This document shows, piece by piece, positions 28,863-37,976 of a stretch of 64,000 nt of DNA. The notes below the pieces were generated by a model. It ran no database searches and was not told the origin of the DNA. It worked only from the letters and a program-made list of their open reading frames with translations. Each line of letters starts with the position of its first letter. Position 1 is the first letter of the stretch. The DNA lies in NCBI RefSeq assembly GCF_009765755.1, contig NZ_LMUV01000002.1, positions 1,066,495-1,130,494 of the forward strand. Reading direction: 5' to 3'. This DNA is from Rhodanobacter sp. L36. Its GTDB lineage: Bacteria; Pseudomonadota; Gammaproteobacteria; Xanthomonadales; Rhodanobacteraceae. The position numbers and the translations under genes were made by a program.

Positions 28863-29357
28863 TTATGCGCCCTTCCCTGTGACTTTGTACGGCGGCGGAA
28901 GTCGCCACTCGCCTGGGTGGATAAATTCGCGCAGCCCAAGGCCACTATGTAAGCGTTGAGGCTCTGCAGGAAGGTCGGCGCCGGTGATCTCGGCCATCTT
29001 CAGCACAAGCGGGGAGTACTTCACCGCGAACTCGTCGCCGAGCGCTTGCAGCACGCGGCACACCCACAACGGATCGATTTCGCCATTGCTTACCGCGGCC
29101 GATAGCAGGCGCGCCTGTATGCCGATGATGGTTCCAAGCGCAGTCGAAATATTTCGATCCGGCAAGCCATGGAGTAACAGCGACGGCGGCGATAATTCAG
29201 ACAAGCGCCAATCAGCCTTGCTTGCCTCCGTGACGATGCCGGTCGCTGCGACGCGAGCCTGGTGCTGCATGGCATGCATGCGCTGAATCAGGCGCGCGAG
29301 TTGCGCACTCGTCGCAAGCATGGCCTCACGCATTCGCGTCCGCTGTTCCGGTGTCAA
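28863..29357 (-). CDS. Hypothetical phage-element protein
   Basis: A 164-residue, mainly helical protein read from a TTG at 29357 that overlaps the stop of the upstream gene (TTTGA). An internal ATG at 29333 is possible. No family is recognised; it contains LTPEQRTRMREAMLAT, then a long helical part (LSTALGTIIGIQARLLSAAV-like) and a basic C-terminus (PPPYKVTGKGA). It is last in a four-gene minus-strand run with overlapping ends, which suggests one transcript. Confidence 0.65.
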   Translation of the reverse strand: MTPEQRTRMREAMLATSAQLARLIQRMHAMQHQARVAATGIVTEASKADWRLSELSPPSLLLHGLPDRNISTALGTIIGIQARLLSAAVSNGEIDPLWVCRVLQALGDEFAVKYSPLVLKMAEITGADLPAEPQRLHSGLGLREFIHPGEWRLPPPYKVTGKGA

Positions 29358-29575
29358 AGCTCGAAGTCCTTCAGCCCGCGGCGCGCCATCATCTCTTCGA
29401 GCTGGCCGTGGATCCACTCGTGATCAGCCTCGCTGGCCTCGAGCATCAGCAACCGAACAGATTCACGAAACGTCGCGCGGAACTCGGCTTCGTCGGGGTG
29501 ATTCCTCACGGCGCCGGCGATGGCCGTGTCCAGGCTCGCCAGCATGCGTTTGAGGTTGCCGCGGTCGGGAAGCAT
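29354..29575 (-). CDS. Small hypothetical protein
   Basis: A 73-residue helical, acidic protein beginning MLPDRGNLKRMLASLD and ending RRGLKDFEL. The ATG overlaps the TGA of the SRAP gene as TGATG, and its own stop overlaps the next gene. The longer open frame in the same register extends into the SRAP gene and is not meaningful. No family recognised. Confidence 0.7.
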   Translation of the reverse strand: MLPDRGNLKRMLASLDTAIAGAVRNHPDEAEFRATFRESVRLLMLEASEADHEWIHGQLEEMMARRGLKDFEL

Positions 29576-30560
29576 CACGCCTCCTGCTTCGCGAGCTGGT
29601 GCTCGTAGAACGGCCGCACGCGTCGATCGAGAATCGCGTATTGGCTTTGAAGGTCCTGCGGATTCGGATCGAGCCACGCGGCGATGTCGTCCTCGTGGAT
29701 CGGGATTGGGCATCGGTCGTGCCCTGCCTCGACAACCTCGAGCGGCGGTTCGTCCGTGATCGCCGCGAACGTAAGAAGCCCGGGTCATCGCCAGTGGCTT
29801 CGACGTACGTCCACAAGCAAGCCACGAAGAGATTCTCGCCAGTCGACGGAGTGAACAGGATTTCGACGCTTTGCTCGCGCTCGCCCGGCGTCAGCTGCCG
29901 GCCCTGCAGGTTGTGCAGATACACGCTCTCATAGAAGCGATCGACGACCATGATGCCGTGGTGATAGCCGAACACCTTGCGCCATACCGTGGACAGCTTG
30001 TCTCGGCGCGCGTTGTACGTGCCTGGCTTCTCGATCTCGTCGGCTTCGGTCCAGCCTGGTAGGCGACAGCGGTAACGCATCGGGACCACGGAGCGCTCGC
30101 CCGTCTCGGGATCTCGGATCATCACCGGTGCGAAGTAGCCCGGCCAGATGCGATCGATACCATCGGTTGGTGCGGGTGACGCCATGTCCTCGAGCTTCTT
30201 TCTGCCGGCGTCGATCTTGTTGGTGGCCACGCGGCGATCGTTCTCCGCCTTCTTGGTCGGCTTTGCCGAGGCGAGCTTGGCATTCGCTTCGACCAGGCGG
30301 GCCTCCTGCACACCGATCTCTGATGCGATCAGGGCGATCGCCTCCGCGTCAGCCTCGCGTGCGAGCTCGATCGTGCCGACGTCCAGCACACCGCTTGTGG
30401 CGTCGGTCATCGCACGACGCATGGCTTTCGGGACGACCTTGTTCCAGTTGCCCTTCTTCTTCGTCCAGCCGGCGAGCTTCGTGTATTCCTTGATGTTGAG
30501 CTTGCCGCCGAAGCGCTCGTATTTCCGGAAGTCGGCCCAGATTTGCGCGGAGTAACACAT
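29575..30560 (-). pseudogene. SRAP (HMCES/YedK-like) protein with frameshift
   Basis: The protein begins MCYSAQIW; Cys2 is the residue that crosslinks to abasic sites in the SRAP family. The first frame runs to WTYVEATGDDPGF, but the rest of the domain continues only in the next frame as TFAAITDEPPLEVVEAGHDRCPIPIHEDDI and ends RPFYEHQLAKQEA at 29575. GHDRCPI carries the conserved active-site His. A single-base loss near 29770-29778 explains this. The downstream gene overlaps the stop of the corrected frame (TGATG), which supports the corrected frame as ancestral. An insert (about residues 35-125, rich in Lys/Ala) also enlarges the domain. Either a real mutation or a sequence error. Confidence 0.8.
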
Positions 30561-30569
30561 TCGGGTTGC

Positions 30570-30956
30570 CTATGTGTGGAGCAAAGTAATGATTGCTGCA
30601 ATCACACCGACGACAGCGACGGCTACGCCAGCCCAAGCTGCGAACAACATGTTCTTTCCAAGCCGTTCGTTTGAGCTCGCAAGATTCTCTTCGCACTCCA
30701 TGAGCTCGATGGTCATCAGCTGATCGCGATACGCCGTCAATAGCGATCGGACACGTTCGCGGGTCAAATCGTTGGTGAAGTCGTTGCCACTGTATCGAAG
30801 CAGAGCATCGGTAACGGTCGCTGCGTTCGGCAAATTTTCAGTGAGTGCGAGCCGAACGCGGTCCCCGTGCCAATGGCCGTCACCGTTGGCGACGATCTGA
30901 GCAAGTCTGTTCGCGATCGTCTGCGCTTTCTCTTCGTCGACACGAGCGAATCCCAT
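30570..30956 (-). CDS. Tail-anchored small membrane protein
   Basis: A 128-residue protein with one hydrophobic helix at the very C-terminus (MLFAAWAGVAVAVVGVIAAIITLL) and a soluble helical N-terminal domain (VDEEKAQTIANRLAQIV). The start at 30956 has GGGGAGG upstream. It is the first gene of the run leading to the SRAP gene, 9 bp before it. No family recognised. Confidence 0.7.
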   Translation of the reverse strand: MGFARVDEEKAQTIANRLAQIVANGDGHWHGDRVRLALTENLPNAATVTDALLRYSGNDFTNDLTRERVRSLLTAYRDQLMTIELMECEENLASSNERLGKNMLFAAWAGVAVAVVGVIAAIITLLHT

Positions 30957-31147
30957 ACGTAACCTCCCCAAGTCAACCTTCGAAACCGCAGGTTAGCGGT
31001 AAGGGGTCTCACCAGGCCAGACGCGGAGACGGCTTCGGCAGAGGAACTGTCCGCCGGTTCTGCAGTGAGAATGGCGCTGTGATGGGCGCCGACAGGCTCA
31101 CCTACACTTCGCCCCCAATGCCGGCCCATACAACCAAGGAAATTGCC

Positions 31148-31627
31148 ATGAGCTCACAACAGGAGCAGATAGCCAAAACTGCCGTGATTGGCGACGCCCT
31201 TCATGGCGAAACTGATCGTGGATGCGCTGTGCTTTCGGGTTGCGTGCTTGAGGAAGTACTTCGAAAAGCGCTTCGACATCGCCTAGGAATTGACGAGGAG
31301 AATCTCGGAAGGTTCGTTGCCAGCGGGCAAATCGCCCGTGGCGTCGACTTGGCTTACTTTGTTGGCCTTATTTCCGAGCAGGAGCGGCGAGACTGGAAGA
31401 CATTGGTCAAAATTCGCAACCGCTTCGCACACTCTCCGCTTACGGCTCTGCAATTTGACGAACACGCTATCGCTGCCTTGATCGATTCGATCGCTGAGTC
31501 TCACCAAATCCTTTCCCAGACAGATCCTCGGGAAACCTACCGGCTGAAATTTGTCTATGGAGTTGGTCGTTTGTACGGAAAGATCCTCAAAGCTGCACGC
31601 GATACAGAGCCGCTCAAGCGAGCATAG
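31148..31627 (+). CDS. MtlR-family (mannitol repressor-like) protein
   Basis: A 159-residue helical protein. ETDRGCAVLSGCVLEEVLRKALRHRLG and the later ISEQERRDWKTLVKIRNRFAHSP match the MtlR/DUF4145-like pattern in which an Arg-Asn-x-Phe-Ala-His motif ends the core. AAGGAAA precedes the ATG. E. coli MtlR represses the mannitol operon, but no mannitol genes are here, so it is probably a phage-carried relative with another job. It stands alone in + orientation among minus-strand genes. Confidence 0.75.
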   Translation: MSSQQEQIAKTAVIGDALHGETDRGCAVLSGCVLEEVLRKALRHRLGIDEENLGRFVASGQIARGVDLAYFVGLISEQERRDWKTLVKIRNRFAHSPLTALQFDEHAIAALIDSIAESHQILSQTDPRETYRLKFVYGVGRLYGKILKAARDTEPLKRA

Positions 31628-31737
31628 AGATGGCGACCGCGCGGGAGGAGCCCGCCGCCGCCTCTGCATTGTTTTTCGCGATGACCTGCAGGGACACTTT
31701 TGCAGTTGTCCCTTTTCTTGCCAGAAGCTTGCGTAAT

Positions 31738-31914
31738 TCATAAATTCCGATCGGTTTCGTCCATGATCACCAGAGGTCCGCGATAGCGGTCGACCTGGCG
31801 CTGGCGAATCAACTCGGCTTCCTTGTCGATGCCATCGGGCGTGTAGACCACGCGGAACGGCTCGAGTGATGAAGCATCGCGCTCCAACTTTTCGATCCGC
31901 TCAGTGATTTTCAC
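31738..31914 (-). CDS. Small phage protein with N-terminal coiled coil
   Basis: A 58-residue protein read from a GTG at 31914 with AAGGAG 8 nt upstream; it overlaps the previous gene by 14 nt. It begins MKITERIEKLERDASSLEP and ends RGPLVIMDETDRNL. The opening ERIEKLE heptad resembles the start of the two genes before it. No family recognised. Confidence 0.6.
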   Translation of the reverse strand: MKITERIEKLERDASSLEPFRVVYTPDGIDKEAELIRQRQVDRYRGPLVIMDETDRNL

Positions 31915-32254
31915 GACGAGCACTCCTTGTCTCGATCGCGGCGAAAATGCGCTGGTCATCCAGCTTTTCGATGCATGCGATGACTCGTGCGTTGATCTCG
32001 TCATCGTCTCCGATGAATAGTGGTATCCAGTGGCCGTCGAGCTGGATGACGTAGCCATCCGTCTCCAGGTCTTTGAGGTAAGCGGCGATGCCGAGCAACC
32101 GCTCAGCCTGAGCATCGAGATCGCCTTGTAGGTAGTGTCTGAGCAACTGCTCGGGCAAGCGGTTGGCCAGTGCTTCACGCGCCTCATCGGCGAGTGACTC
32201 AGAGCCTGCGCCGGCAGTCCTCTCTAGCCGGCGAATGCGATCGCTAATGCTCAT
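31901..32254 (-). CDS. Phage hypothetical protein
   Basis: A 117-residue protein starting MSISDRIRRLERTAG, with a helical region (EALANRLPEQLLRHYLQGDLDAQAERLLGIAAYL in pieces) and a C-terminal alpha/beta part (GYVIQLDGHWIPLFIGDDDEI). The start overlaps the stop of the preceding 28-codon gene. It lies in the same run as the DUF5681 protein, near tail genes. Function unknown. Confidence 0.7.
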   Translation of the reverse strand: MSISDRIRRLERTAGAGSESLADEAREALANRLPEQLLRHYLQGDLDAQAERLLGIAAYLKDLETDGYVIQLDGHWIPLFIGDDDEINARVIACIEKLDDQRIFAAIETRSARRENH

Positions 32255-32330
32255 CGCAAGACCTCTCTGGCGCTGACTCCACGTTTTTGAATTGCTCGAG
32301 CTTGCTCAGCCGCTCATGCAGATTTGTCAT
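32244..32330 (-). CDS. Very short phage ORF (28 aa)
   Basis: MTNLHERLSKLEQFKNVES and a short tail. GAAGGA precedes the ATG; it overlaps the DUF5681 gene stop on one side and the next gene start on the other. The tight overlaps and the shared R-L-x-K-L-E opening support it being translated, possibly only to couple its neighbours. Confidence 0.4.
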   Translation of the reverse strand: MTNLHERLSKLEQFKNVESAPERSCDEH

Positions 32331-32739
32331 CTCGTCCTTCCAGAGCCGCGACGCGGCGTGCCAGTTCGTCGACTTCAACAACGCGCGCCACGGTGCCGAT
32401 CGCAGCCACCAGTTGCGCGCCCAAGTCCGGGGGGATACGTCCGTCAGCGACAGCAGCGAGGACCGCATGCGCCTTGTCTGTGAGCTCCACGGCATCATTC
32501 AGCGCTGGAACATCCAATGGCTCTGCGCTAGCTCGATATACCGGCAGTGCGCGCTCGAGCAACGTGCGCGCCGCGTGCACGTCGCCAGCGAGCGCCAATT
32601 CCTGCAGCTTGTTCACGACGCCTTCGACGTCGATCAGTTTTCGCAGACGTGTTGCAGCATTCACCGTACCGCTCTGCCTGCCGGCTGGGTTACCGGACTG
32701 CCCTGGTTTCCAGGCAGTAGCGGTCGGTGGTTTCTTCAT
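32314..32739 (-). CDS. DUF5681-domain protein
   Basis: A 141-residue protein with the N-terminal motif WKPGQSGNPAGR typical of DUF5681, which is frequent next to phage packaging and head genes. The rest is helical (LRKLIDVEGVVNKLQEL, AALEGRDDKSA). Some annotations treat this family as terminase-small-subunit-like, but no terminase large subunit is present here, so packaging is only a possibility. Confidence 0.75.
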   Translation of the reverse strand: MKKPPTATAWKPGQSGNPAGRQSGTVNAATRLRKLIDVEGVVNKLQELALAGDVHAARTLLERALPVYRASAEPLDVPALNDAVELTDKAHAVLAAVADGRIPPDLGAQLVAAIGTVARVVEVDELARRVAALEGRDDKSA

Positions 32740-32815
32740 GGCGTGCTTTCTCCGGTGCAGATTGCACGCGAGCGCACCTCGCGCGCCTCACGTGCGCAAT
32801 GCGTGCATTCATCAC

Positions 32816-33145
32816 TCATGCCGGCGGCAGGCCTTCGAGTTTGGAAGCGCGCACGATGCGAGACCAGCCATCCCACGGCAGTCCCTGCGGCTTCTGGTTG
32901 GACATGATCCGTTGTGCGATGGCGGCGATCTGAGCGCCTTGCGTTGAGCTCAGCTCCGCGCAGTCCATGATCTTGCTCACCTCCGCATCGTTCTCGATCT
33001 GCGACCAGTAGCCGTCTTTCATGGCCGTGCTCAGCGATTGCAAATCTTCGGGATTGACGCGCGCCAAGGACGGGACGGTGACGGGTTTCGTCGTCATGCT
33101 TGACGTGTCGAAAGTGGTCGATCTAATGATCTTTTGCATTTGCAT
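32816..33145 (-). CDS. Phage hypothetical protein
   Basis: A 109-residue protein starting MQMQKIIRSTTF, with AGGAG upstream of the ATG; an in-frame ATG at 33097 is the alternative. It has a helical middle (NPEDLQSLSTAMKDGYWSQI) and GLPWDGWSRIVRASKLEGLPPA at the end. It follows the tape measure gene. No family recognised. Confidence 0.65.
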   Translation of the reverse strand: MQMQKIIRSTTFDTSSMTTKPVTVPSLARVNPEDLQSLSTAMKDGYWSQIENDAEVSKIMDCAELSSTQGAQIAAIAQRIMSNQKPQGLPWDGWSRIVRASKLEGLPPA

Positions 33146-33193
33146 GCTTTTCTCCTGTGCCGCGATGCGGCGGGTTGTTGTTGAAGTACTCCA

Positions 33194-36094
33194 TCAGCCG
33201 CGACTCCGCGTCGCTGCGCTGTTCGCGCTCTTGCCCTTGGCGTAGCTGGCCAGCTCGGTACCGAGACCGCCGCGCAGCGCCTGCTTGAATGACTTTGCGT
33301 CCATGGCGTGGATGTGCACGTGGAAGGCGCCAGTGCCGCCGCCGACGGACTTGCCGCGACGGCTAGATCCTTGCGAGCTCGCGCCATCACGCACCGACTG
33401 CGCGACGTGCGCCGGGAGCACCATTTCGTTCTTGTGGATCATGGCCAGCTGATCGGCCGGCACGTCTTCCCAACCGCCAGAAGCCGAGGCCACAGTGGCG
33501 TAGCTCATCGCCTCAAGCGCCATCGCCGCGCCGAATGCCGGCGCGCCGATATCAACCGGCCATGGCGCACCCGCGAAGGAGGCTGTGCCCTGCGCGCCTG
33601 CCACGCCCGCCGCCTTGGTGATCGATGCCACGGTGGCCAGCGACTCGGCCGCGGCGTCCGTGGCGCGTTGTGTGTCCGTGGCGGTGGCCTGGCCCGTCAG
33701 CGTGCCGATCGTCGCGGTGAGCATGCCCGCCTCTTTTTCGATCCATGCTTCGAGCGGCTTCTCGATCGCCGATTCGATGAACTGCTCGGCCATCGACTGG
33801 CCGATGCTCGTCACCGCACTCTTGAGGCTTTGGTGCTGGAAAATCATGCCGGTGATTGCTTGACCGACGCTCGCTGAAATGCGCTTTGCGTATTGGCTCC
33901 ATTCCTTTTCGCTGTTCTTGTGAAACTTCTGCTCGTCCTTCGCCATGGTGGTAAGCGACGATTGATGCGAGGCCACGATGCCCGCTTGATCTTTCTTCAC
34001 CGCCATCGCGTCGCCGGCGTCGAGCTTTTCCTTCGCCTTGTAGTAGGCGGTGTCGAGCGCGAGCTTTTGATTCACCAACCCGCGTTCGAGATCCAGCAAC
34101 TTCTGCGCGCTGATGTCGCCGGCGGAGTACTCGTTCTGATATTCCTCGCGCTTTGTCTCAAGCTCGCGCATCGCCTGGTCGTGAGCAGCGGTCAAATCCT
34201 GTTCGTCGAGCGCACGCTGTTGTTGCGCGATGCGCGCTTTCTCGGACGCTGCAGCGCGCGCATCGGCGATCTGTTCGGCGAGCGCGCGGCGGTAATCGGT
34301 TGATTGATCGCCATACAAGCGCTTAGCGCTTTCGACGATCTTCTCGTCGATCTGAGTGCGCTCCGCGCTGTATGCCATCGTGGCGTTGCGCTGCATCTCC
34401 AAGCTGTTGATTGTGCCTGCGGCGGCCGCCTTGGCTGCCTGCGTCGATTTCTGCGCGGCCTGGTTCGATGACGCCAGCTGCTGGTCGTCCAGTTGCTTCT
34501 GCAGCTCCTGCACCTTGCCCCATGCGGCCGTGTATTCGGCCGTCCCTTTCTTGGCCGTCTGCAGGATCGTGCCCCAATATTCCATCTCGAATTGCGCGCG
34601 CCTGTCGTAGCTGATCTGCTGCTCCGCTTCCTGATCGCGCAGGTCTTTTTCGAGATCGCCGGCGCCGGACGTGCTCTTGTGCGCTTTCGACATCGCGTCG
34701 ATTTTCGAGGCCGACGCTTTCGCTGCATCACCGACTTGCGCCGCCGCCGCGCTTTGTTCGTGCAGCTTCGCCGTCAGGTCTGTGACGACTTTGGTCTGCG
34801 CTCTGACTTCTTCCGTGATGCCAACGGAATTGCTGTGCACCTGCAGCAGCTCGGCGTTTTGATTTTGCAGGTTCTTCAAGAGCAGCTGCGCGTCGGCGAG
34901 CTGTGTCGCAGTGTCACCGCCGCCGAGTGCAACGTCGGCGCCGCGCATGGCGTCGTTCCAAGCACCCTTGAGATCACGCCACGCTTTGATCAGCACGTTC
35001 ACGTGCTCATGCACCTGTTCCGTCTTCACGCCCATGGAGTCGGCCATCGCCGCGTAAGCGATGCTTGCTGCGCCCGTGACGTCGCCGGCGGCAACGAGCT
35101 GTTCCATCTGCTCGTACTCAGCCACGGTCAGAAAGTGGAACTGGTCATTGAGGTTGGCCACCGCGCGAAGCGGATCCTGCTGTAGGCGCTCGATCTGAGA
35201 AATGATCGTGCCGACACTCTCGCCGGTCATGCTAGCCATCTCGGCCGCGGCGGTACCGACCAGGCGGAGATCGTCGCCGGCGAATCGACCCGACGCAGCA
35301 AGCTTCTGAAACGCCGTGTCGGCGCCGGAGACATCGCCTGTCGCCTTACCAACGCGATCGGCCATGTTGTCGAGCTGGCCAGCCGTGTAGCCCGACGCGT
35401 CACCGGTGGCGATCACCGCGCCTTCCATCGCGCGGAAGTCGCTGCCGGCTTCAAACACTTCGTAGCCCAGCGCCGCGGCGCCAGCCGTCGCCAAACCCAG
35501 CGGAGTCGCAAGGACCGATAGCGCGCTCGACAGCAAGGCCGTGCGATTTGCTAGCGTGATCGTCGAACCTTCCAGGCGCGTGTAATTGCCGCGTGCGAAC
35601 TCGCCGACCATCACACCGACCTCGCGCGCCACCTGACCATTGAGCGCGAGCGTCGTCGTGTTCGTGATGGTGGCCATGGTTGCGGTTTCGGTCGCGGTGG
35701 TCGCTGCCACTTCCGCGCCGATGTATGCTTCCACGCCTTCCATCTGTGCGTCCTGCGCAGCGATGGCGGCCTGGGTCGCGGCGATCTGCTCAGCCGTCGC
35801 TTCGACGCGCAGCCCGAGGCGCTCGGCAAGGCTGGTCTCGCTTTCGGCGATCGCGCCGTTCGCCGCCTGCTGCTCGAGCGACGCAGCGACCATCGCCTTG
35901 ATGCGCAACGACGCAGCGTCCGCGCTTTCGGCGACAACGGCATTCGACGTGGCGATTGCCGCGGACGATTCTGCGATCGCCGCGGCCATCGTCTGTGTGC
36001 CAGCGACAACAGACTCGGTACCGGCTTCCATGCCTTGGTCGAGCTCCGCGTAGTCAGCGGTGAGGCTGACTTTGATTTCTTCATCTCCACTCAT
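33194..36094 (-). CDS. Phage tail tape measure protein
   Basis: A 966-residue protein. The first 170 residues are alanine-rich coiled coil. The tape measure core (about 190-390) includes YTAGQLDNMADRVGKATGDVSGADTAFQKLAASGRF and SQIERLQQDPLRAVANLNDQFHFLT, the pattern of lambda-gpH/TMP_2 proteins. A long coiled coil (about 420-720) and a C-terminal part with Ala/Gly-rich hydrophobic stretches follow. It sets the length of a long non-contractile tail. The two upstream genes have the position of tail chaperone genes. Confidence 0.92.
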   Translation of the reverse strand: MSGDEEIKVSLTADYAELDQGMEAGTESVVAGTQTMAAAIAESSAAIATSNAVVAESADAASLRIKAMVAASLEQQAANGAIAESETSLAERLGLRVEATAEQIAATQAAIAAQDAQMEGVEAYIGAEVAATTATETATMATITNTTTLALNGQVAREVGVMVGEFARGNYTRLEGSTITLANRTALLSSALSVLATPLGLATAGAAALGYEVFEAGSDFRAMEGAVIATGDASGYTAGQLDNMADRVGKATGDVSGADTAFQKLAASGRFAGDDLRLVGTAAAEMASMTGESVGTIISQIERLQQDPLRAVANLNDQFHFLTVAEYEQMEQLVAAGDVTGAASIAYAAMADSMGVKTEQVHEHVNVLIKAWRDLKGAWNDAMRGADVALGGGDTATQLADAQLLLKNLQNQNAELLQVHSNSVGITEEVRAQTKVVTDLTAKLHEQSAAAAQVGDAAKASASKIDAMSKAHKSTSGAGDLEKDLRDQEAEQQISYDRRAQFEMEYWGTILQTAKKGTAEYTAAWGKVQELQKQLDDQQLASSNQAAQKSTQAAKAAAAGTINSLEMQRNATMAYSAERTQIDEKIVESAKRLYGDQSTDYRRALAEQIADARAAASEKARIAQQQRALDEQDLTAAHDQAMRELETKREEYQNEYSAGDISAQKLLDLERGLVNQKLALDTAYYKAKEKLDAGDAMAVKKDQAGIVASHQSSLTTMAKDEQKFHKNSEKEWSQYAKRISASVGQAITGMIFQHQSLKSAVTSIGQSMAEQFIESAIEKPLEAWIEKEAGMLTATIGTLTGQATATDTQRATDAAAESLATVASITKAAGVAGAQGTASFAGAPWPVDIGAPAFGAAMALEAMSYATVASASGGWEDVPADQLAMIHKNEMVLPAHVAQSVRDGASSQGSSRRGKSVGGGTGAFHVHIHAMDAKSFKQALRGGLGTELASYAKGKSANSAATRSRG

Positions 36095-36113
36095 CGCACT
36101 TCCCCTTGATGTT

Positions 36114-36425
36114 TCAGTGGCGAGTCGACGATGCTTCGTCGGTCTCGTTGAGCTGCAGATTGGGCGACTGTCCGATCAAAGAGAGCAGCACCTCGCGAAT
36201 GTTGTCGGGCCTCACCGCCTCGCGAATCTCGTCCGAGGTTGCTTCCAGCATCTGCCGGCGCACTGCAACGCCGATGATCCGCAGCACGTGAGTAAGTGCC
36301 TCTGGACTCGTCATCTCTTCCGTGGTCCGCAGCGTGGACAGCGCCAGCACACTGTCGAAGACCTGCCCGATGTCGGACAGGTCCAGTGGTCGGAGCACCA
36401 GCTCCTGGCCGCGAATGGTGATCAC
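36114..36425 (-). CDS. Putative tail assembly protein
   Basis: A 103-residue protein read from a GTG that overlaps the upstream stop (GTGA); it begins MITIRGQELVLRPLDLSDIGQVFDSV. The position directly before the tape measure gene is where tail assembly chaperones lie in siphophages; the strand/helix pattern fits but no signature was recognised. Confidence 0.6.
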   Translation of the reverse strand: MITIRGQELVLRPLDLSDIGQVFDSVLALSTLRTTEEMTSPEALTHVLRIIGVAVRRQMLEATSDEIREAVRPDNIREVLLSLIGQSPNLQLNETDEASSTRH

Positions 36426-37078
36426 GCAGGCACCCGCAAGCTCTGCGACCAAAGAGTCTGCCAGCGAGCGTTCGCTTCGTTCATTGCTTTGACGCGGATC
36501 GGCTCGAGGTAGAGATGACGCTGTTCAAGATGCGGCACTACGATCGGCAGAAACGCGGTCGTGCCCTGGTTGTCGAGATCCTGCTTCGAGGCAAGGAAAT
36601 GATTGAGCGTCTGCAGTTCAATGCGATGGCGCTCAACCGCGATAAGAGCCTCTTGGTAGGCGGCGCCCAGGCCTTCGGCTTCCGCGGCGAGTACCGCCAT
36701 CGCGCACACCGTCATGTTGTCCATCTCGACCTTCATCGAGCGGTCCAATGCCAGCACGTTTTCTTGCACCGGCGCGGACGCGGCAGCCGCGGCGCGACTC
36801 TTCGACTGCGCTTCGACGAGCTGACGATTCAGGCCTTCGCGCGCGGCGTGGTCAAACGTCGGAACCTCGCCGATCGCCCCTGCGTCGGCCCAGGCTTCCA
36901 TCGCCGCGTTTTCCTGGCGATCCATGTCTGCGATTGCCGCGCGCGCCTGGGTCTCACTCTGGCCGGCCGTCTGGAGACTGGCGAGCACATCGGCCTGCTG
37001 CTTGCGCTGGTTCGCGATAGCACGAACGCGAGTGCGTGCGTCGTCGAGGTTTGTTTGAATCTGTGTTGTGTCGGTCAT
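36422..37078 (-). CDS. Phage hypothetical protein
   Basis: A 218-residue mostly helical protein (MTDTTQIQTNLDDARTRVRAI) with alanine-rich coiled-coil segments and a more mixed C-terminus (TTAFLPIVVPHLEQRHLYLEPIRV). AAAGGAAA lies before the ATG. It is the first gene of the tail-side run and begins 41 bp after the replication ATPase gene. Family unknown. Confidence 0.65.
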   Translation of the reverse strand: MTDTTQIQTNLDDARTRVRAIANQRKQQADVLASLQTAGQSETQARAAIADMDRQENAAMEAWADAGAIGEVPTFDHAAREGLNRQLVEAQSKSRAAAAASAPVQENVLALDRSMKVEMDNMTVCAMAVLAAEAEGLGAAYQEALIAVERHRIELQTLNHFLASKQDLDNQGTTAFLPIVVPHLEQRHLYLEPIRVKAMNEANARWQTLWSQSLRVPA

Positions 37079-37118
37079 GACATTTTCCTTTCGTATGGTT
37101 GTGTGTATGGGGCAGTCG

Positions 37119-37976
37119 TCATTGCCGACCGATCCGCTGCGGTACTGCGTGGGTTTGAAGGTTGTCGCCGGCGGACGGGATGTCCGACAACGTGGCGCGC
37201 TGGCCGCGGTGACTTTGCCAATCGAACGCGATGACGGCGCCCGATTCGCGAAAGCGATCCATCACGCGATCGCCGAGAAATGTGCTCAGCTCTTCGCGCG
37301 TCAGATTGGAAATCAGAATCGTCGAGCGGAGCTGCTGGTAACGCTCGTTGATGATCTCGAACATCAGCATTTTTTCGTGCTCACTGCCGAGCTGGGCCCC
37401 GATCTCATCGAGAATCAAAAGGTCCGGTGCAAGCAAGTCGTCGATCGCATCGGATTCGCTGCGGGGGCTGTCCTTGCGGTACGTGTCCTTGATGTGTCGG
37501 ATGGCTGACAGCACCGTCATGAACAAGACCGAGCGGAGCATTTCGGTGAACGCGTTGCCGCAGGCAGTCGCAAGGTGAGTTTTTCCTACGCCAGGCGGGC
37601 CGCATAAGATCAGCGAAGCGCCAGGCGTTTTGCTTTCGGAGAAAAGGGTGCAGATTTCCTTTACGCGCTGCTGGCCTGGTGTCGTAGCGATGAAGTTATC
37701 GATCGTCCTGTCGGTGTAGCGTGCGGGAATTCCGCTCCTGTTTCGGAGCGAATAGATGCGCTCCTGTTTTTCGCGTCGCGCTAAGGCTTCGTTTCGCTCT
37801 ACGGTCTTGGCGCGGTCCGCCACTTCGCACAGCGGGCAGCGCGTTACGACCGGCGGATGGTCGGTGAAAACCGTGAAGCTCTTCGCGGTGAAATCGCCGT
37901 GCGTTTCGCAGTAGGCGGCGACCTCTTTCTCGCTTGGATTAAGCGCCAGCGGTGCGGAGGAAATCGGGGAGTTCAT
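37119..37976 (-). CDS. DnaC-like replicative helicase loader
   Basis: A 285-residue AAA+ ATPase. A zinc-like N-terminal region (YCETHGD ... TRCPLCEVADRAK) precedes the Walker A motif GPPGVGKTHLA and Walker B DLLILDEIG; ILISNLTREELSTFLGDRVMDRF is the DnaC sensor region. It would load the host helicase at the element's origin, like DnaC or lambda P. The ATG at 37976 lies within the upstream replication gene, giving a 38-nt overlap. Confidence 0.9.
   Translation of the reverse strand: MNSPISSAPLALNPSEKEVAAYCETHGDFTAKSFTVFTDHPPVVTRCPLCEVADRAKTVERNEALARREKQERIYSLRNRSGIPARYTDRTIDNFIATTPGQQRVKEICTLFSESKTPGASLILCGPPGVGKTHLATACGNAFTEMLRSVLFMTVLSAIRHIKDTYRKDSPRSESDAIDDLLAPDLLILDEIGAQLGSEHEKMLMFEIINERYQQLRSTILISNLTREELSTFLGDRVMDRFRESGAVIAFDWQSHRGQRATLSDIPSAGDNLQTHAVPQRIGRQ

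Noticed and set aside
31738..32187. 149-codon frame extending upstream of the 58-residue phage protein
   Set aside because: The upstream two-thirds is Ser/Arg-rich and is the shadow of the overlapping gene; a GTG with a good ribosome-binding site gives the short protein.
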